From: Escallonia rubra
Lineage: Eukaryota > Streptophyta > Magnoliopsida > Escalloniales > Escalloniaceae
Length of the DNA stretch: 64,000 nt
Direction of reading: 5' to 3'
Assembly (NCBI GenBank): GCA_033065855.1
Contig: JAVXUO010003054.1
Location: forward strand, 147,899 to 211,898
Both the position numbers and the translations under genes were made by a program. The notes beneath the pieces are model-generated. The model was not told the origin of the DNA. It did not search any database and saw only the letters and a program-made list of their open reading frames with translations. This document shows, in pieces, positions 63,824 to 64,000 of this stretch (the stretch's first letter is position 1; each line of letters starts with the position of its first letter).

Positions 63824-64000
63824 TATTTTAAAAGTCATTTACCTATTAATTATCGGGCTTTATTGTTTTTGTTTTAGGCTTTTATTGTCATTATTGGTCT
63901 AGGCCTGGTAATAAATAATGGCTTACTTAATTGATTGAGTCTGGCCCAATAATTAGTCCAGTTAGAGTTTAGAGTTCGGTAGAGTCAGTAGTCCAGTCCA
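63824..64000. other. Sequence to window edge
   Basis: AT-rich with AGTCCAGT-type short repeats at the end. Nothing assignable. Confidence 0.4.

Overview
The window is nuclear DNA of a flowering plant, most likely a eudicot. Three split genes can be spliced by eye into complete reading frames with plant-type GT-AG introns. They sit in DNA dominated by plant transposon lineages: Reina and Tat Ty3/gypsy, Ty1/copia, LINE, hAT, Mutator-like, Stowaway, Tourist-like and probable Helitron elements. I see no bacterial, organellar or CRISPR features. The species cannot be named from the sequence alone.

Layout. Bases 1-2390 are the 3' part of a Reina chromovirus with an intact integrase-chromodomain frame and a 3' LTR. 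The LTR end abuts a 98-bp copy of exon 6 of the neighbouring malate dehydrogenase gene. An LTR-like fragment and a truncated LINE follow to about 3.77 kb. The malate dehydrogenase gene (minus strand, 7 exons, 364 aa) occupies 4147-7532. Bases 7.5-12.15 kb are intergenic with MITEs and one unidentified gene-like remnant. Bases 12154-24287 are an old, nearly full-length minus-strand Tat-lineage retrotransposon. It has both LTRs, a primer binding site, a polypurine tract, decayed gag-pol, and a plus-strand antisense plant-mobile-domain ORF with its own TATA box. Its integrase is split by an hAT element. A LINE remnant (24.54-26.59 kb) is interrupted near its last codons by a second hAT-like element, and a Helitron-like element lies at 27.0-27.5 kb.

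The second gene (plus strand, 30581-50773) encodes a 405-aa mitochondrial 3-hydroxyisobutyryl-CoA hydrolase-like protein in 14 exons spread over 20 kb. Intron 5 holds a decayed Ty3/gypsy element, itself containing a Mutator-like element with a perfect 9-bp target duplication. Intron 6 holds a Stowaway MITE. Intron 10 holds a probable 3.7-kb solo LTR. A LINE remnant follows at 51.5-52.5 kb. The third gene (minus strand, 55441-57762, with a probable 5'-UTR intron reaching 60722) encodes a 235-aa NSE3/MAGE-domain subunit of the SMC5/6 complex and ends in a 39-nt exon. The right edge has a Ty1/copia RT-RNase H remnant, an irregular tandem array and a small CACTA-like element.

The three genes serve unrelated housekeeping roles: malate/NAD redox exchange, mitochondrial acyl-CoA (valine-type) catabolism, and genome maintenance. 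Nothing indicates an operon-like or clustered system. The most interesting points are the hydrophobic N-terminus and GC splice donor of the malate dehydrogenase, its exon fragment at an LTR border, the antisense ORF of the Tat element, and the nested insertions with readable target-site duplications.
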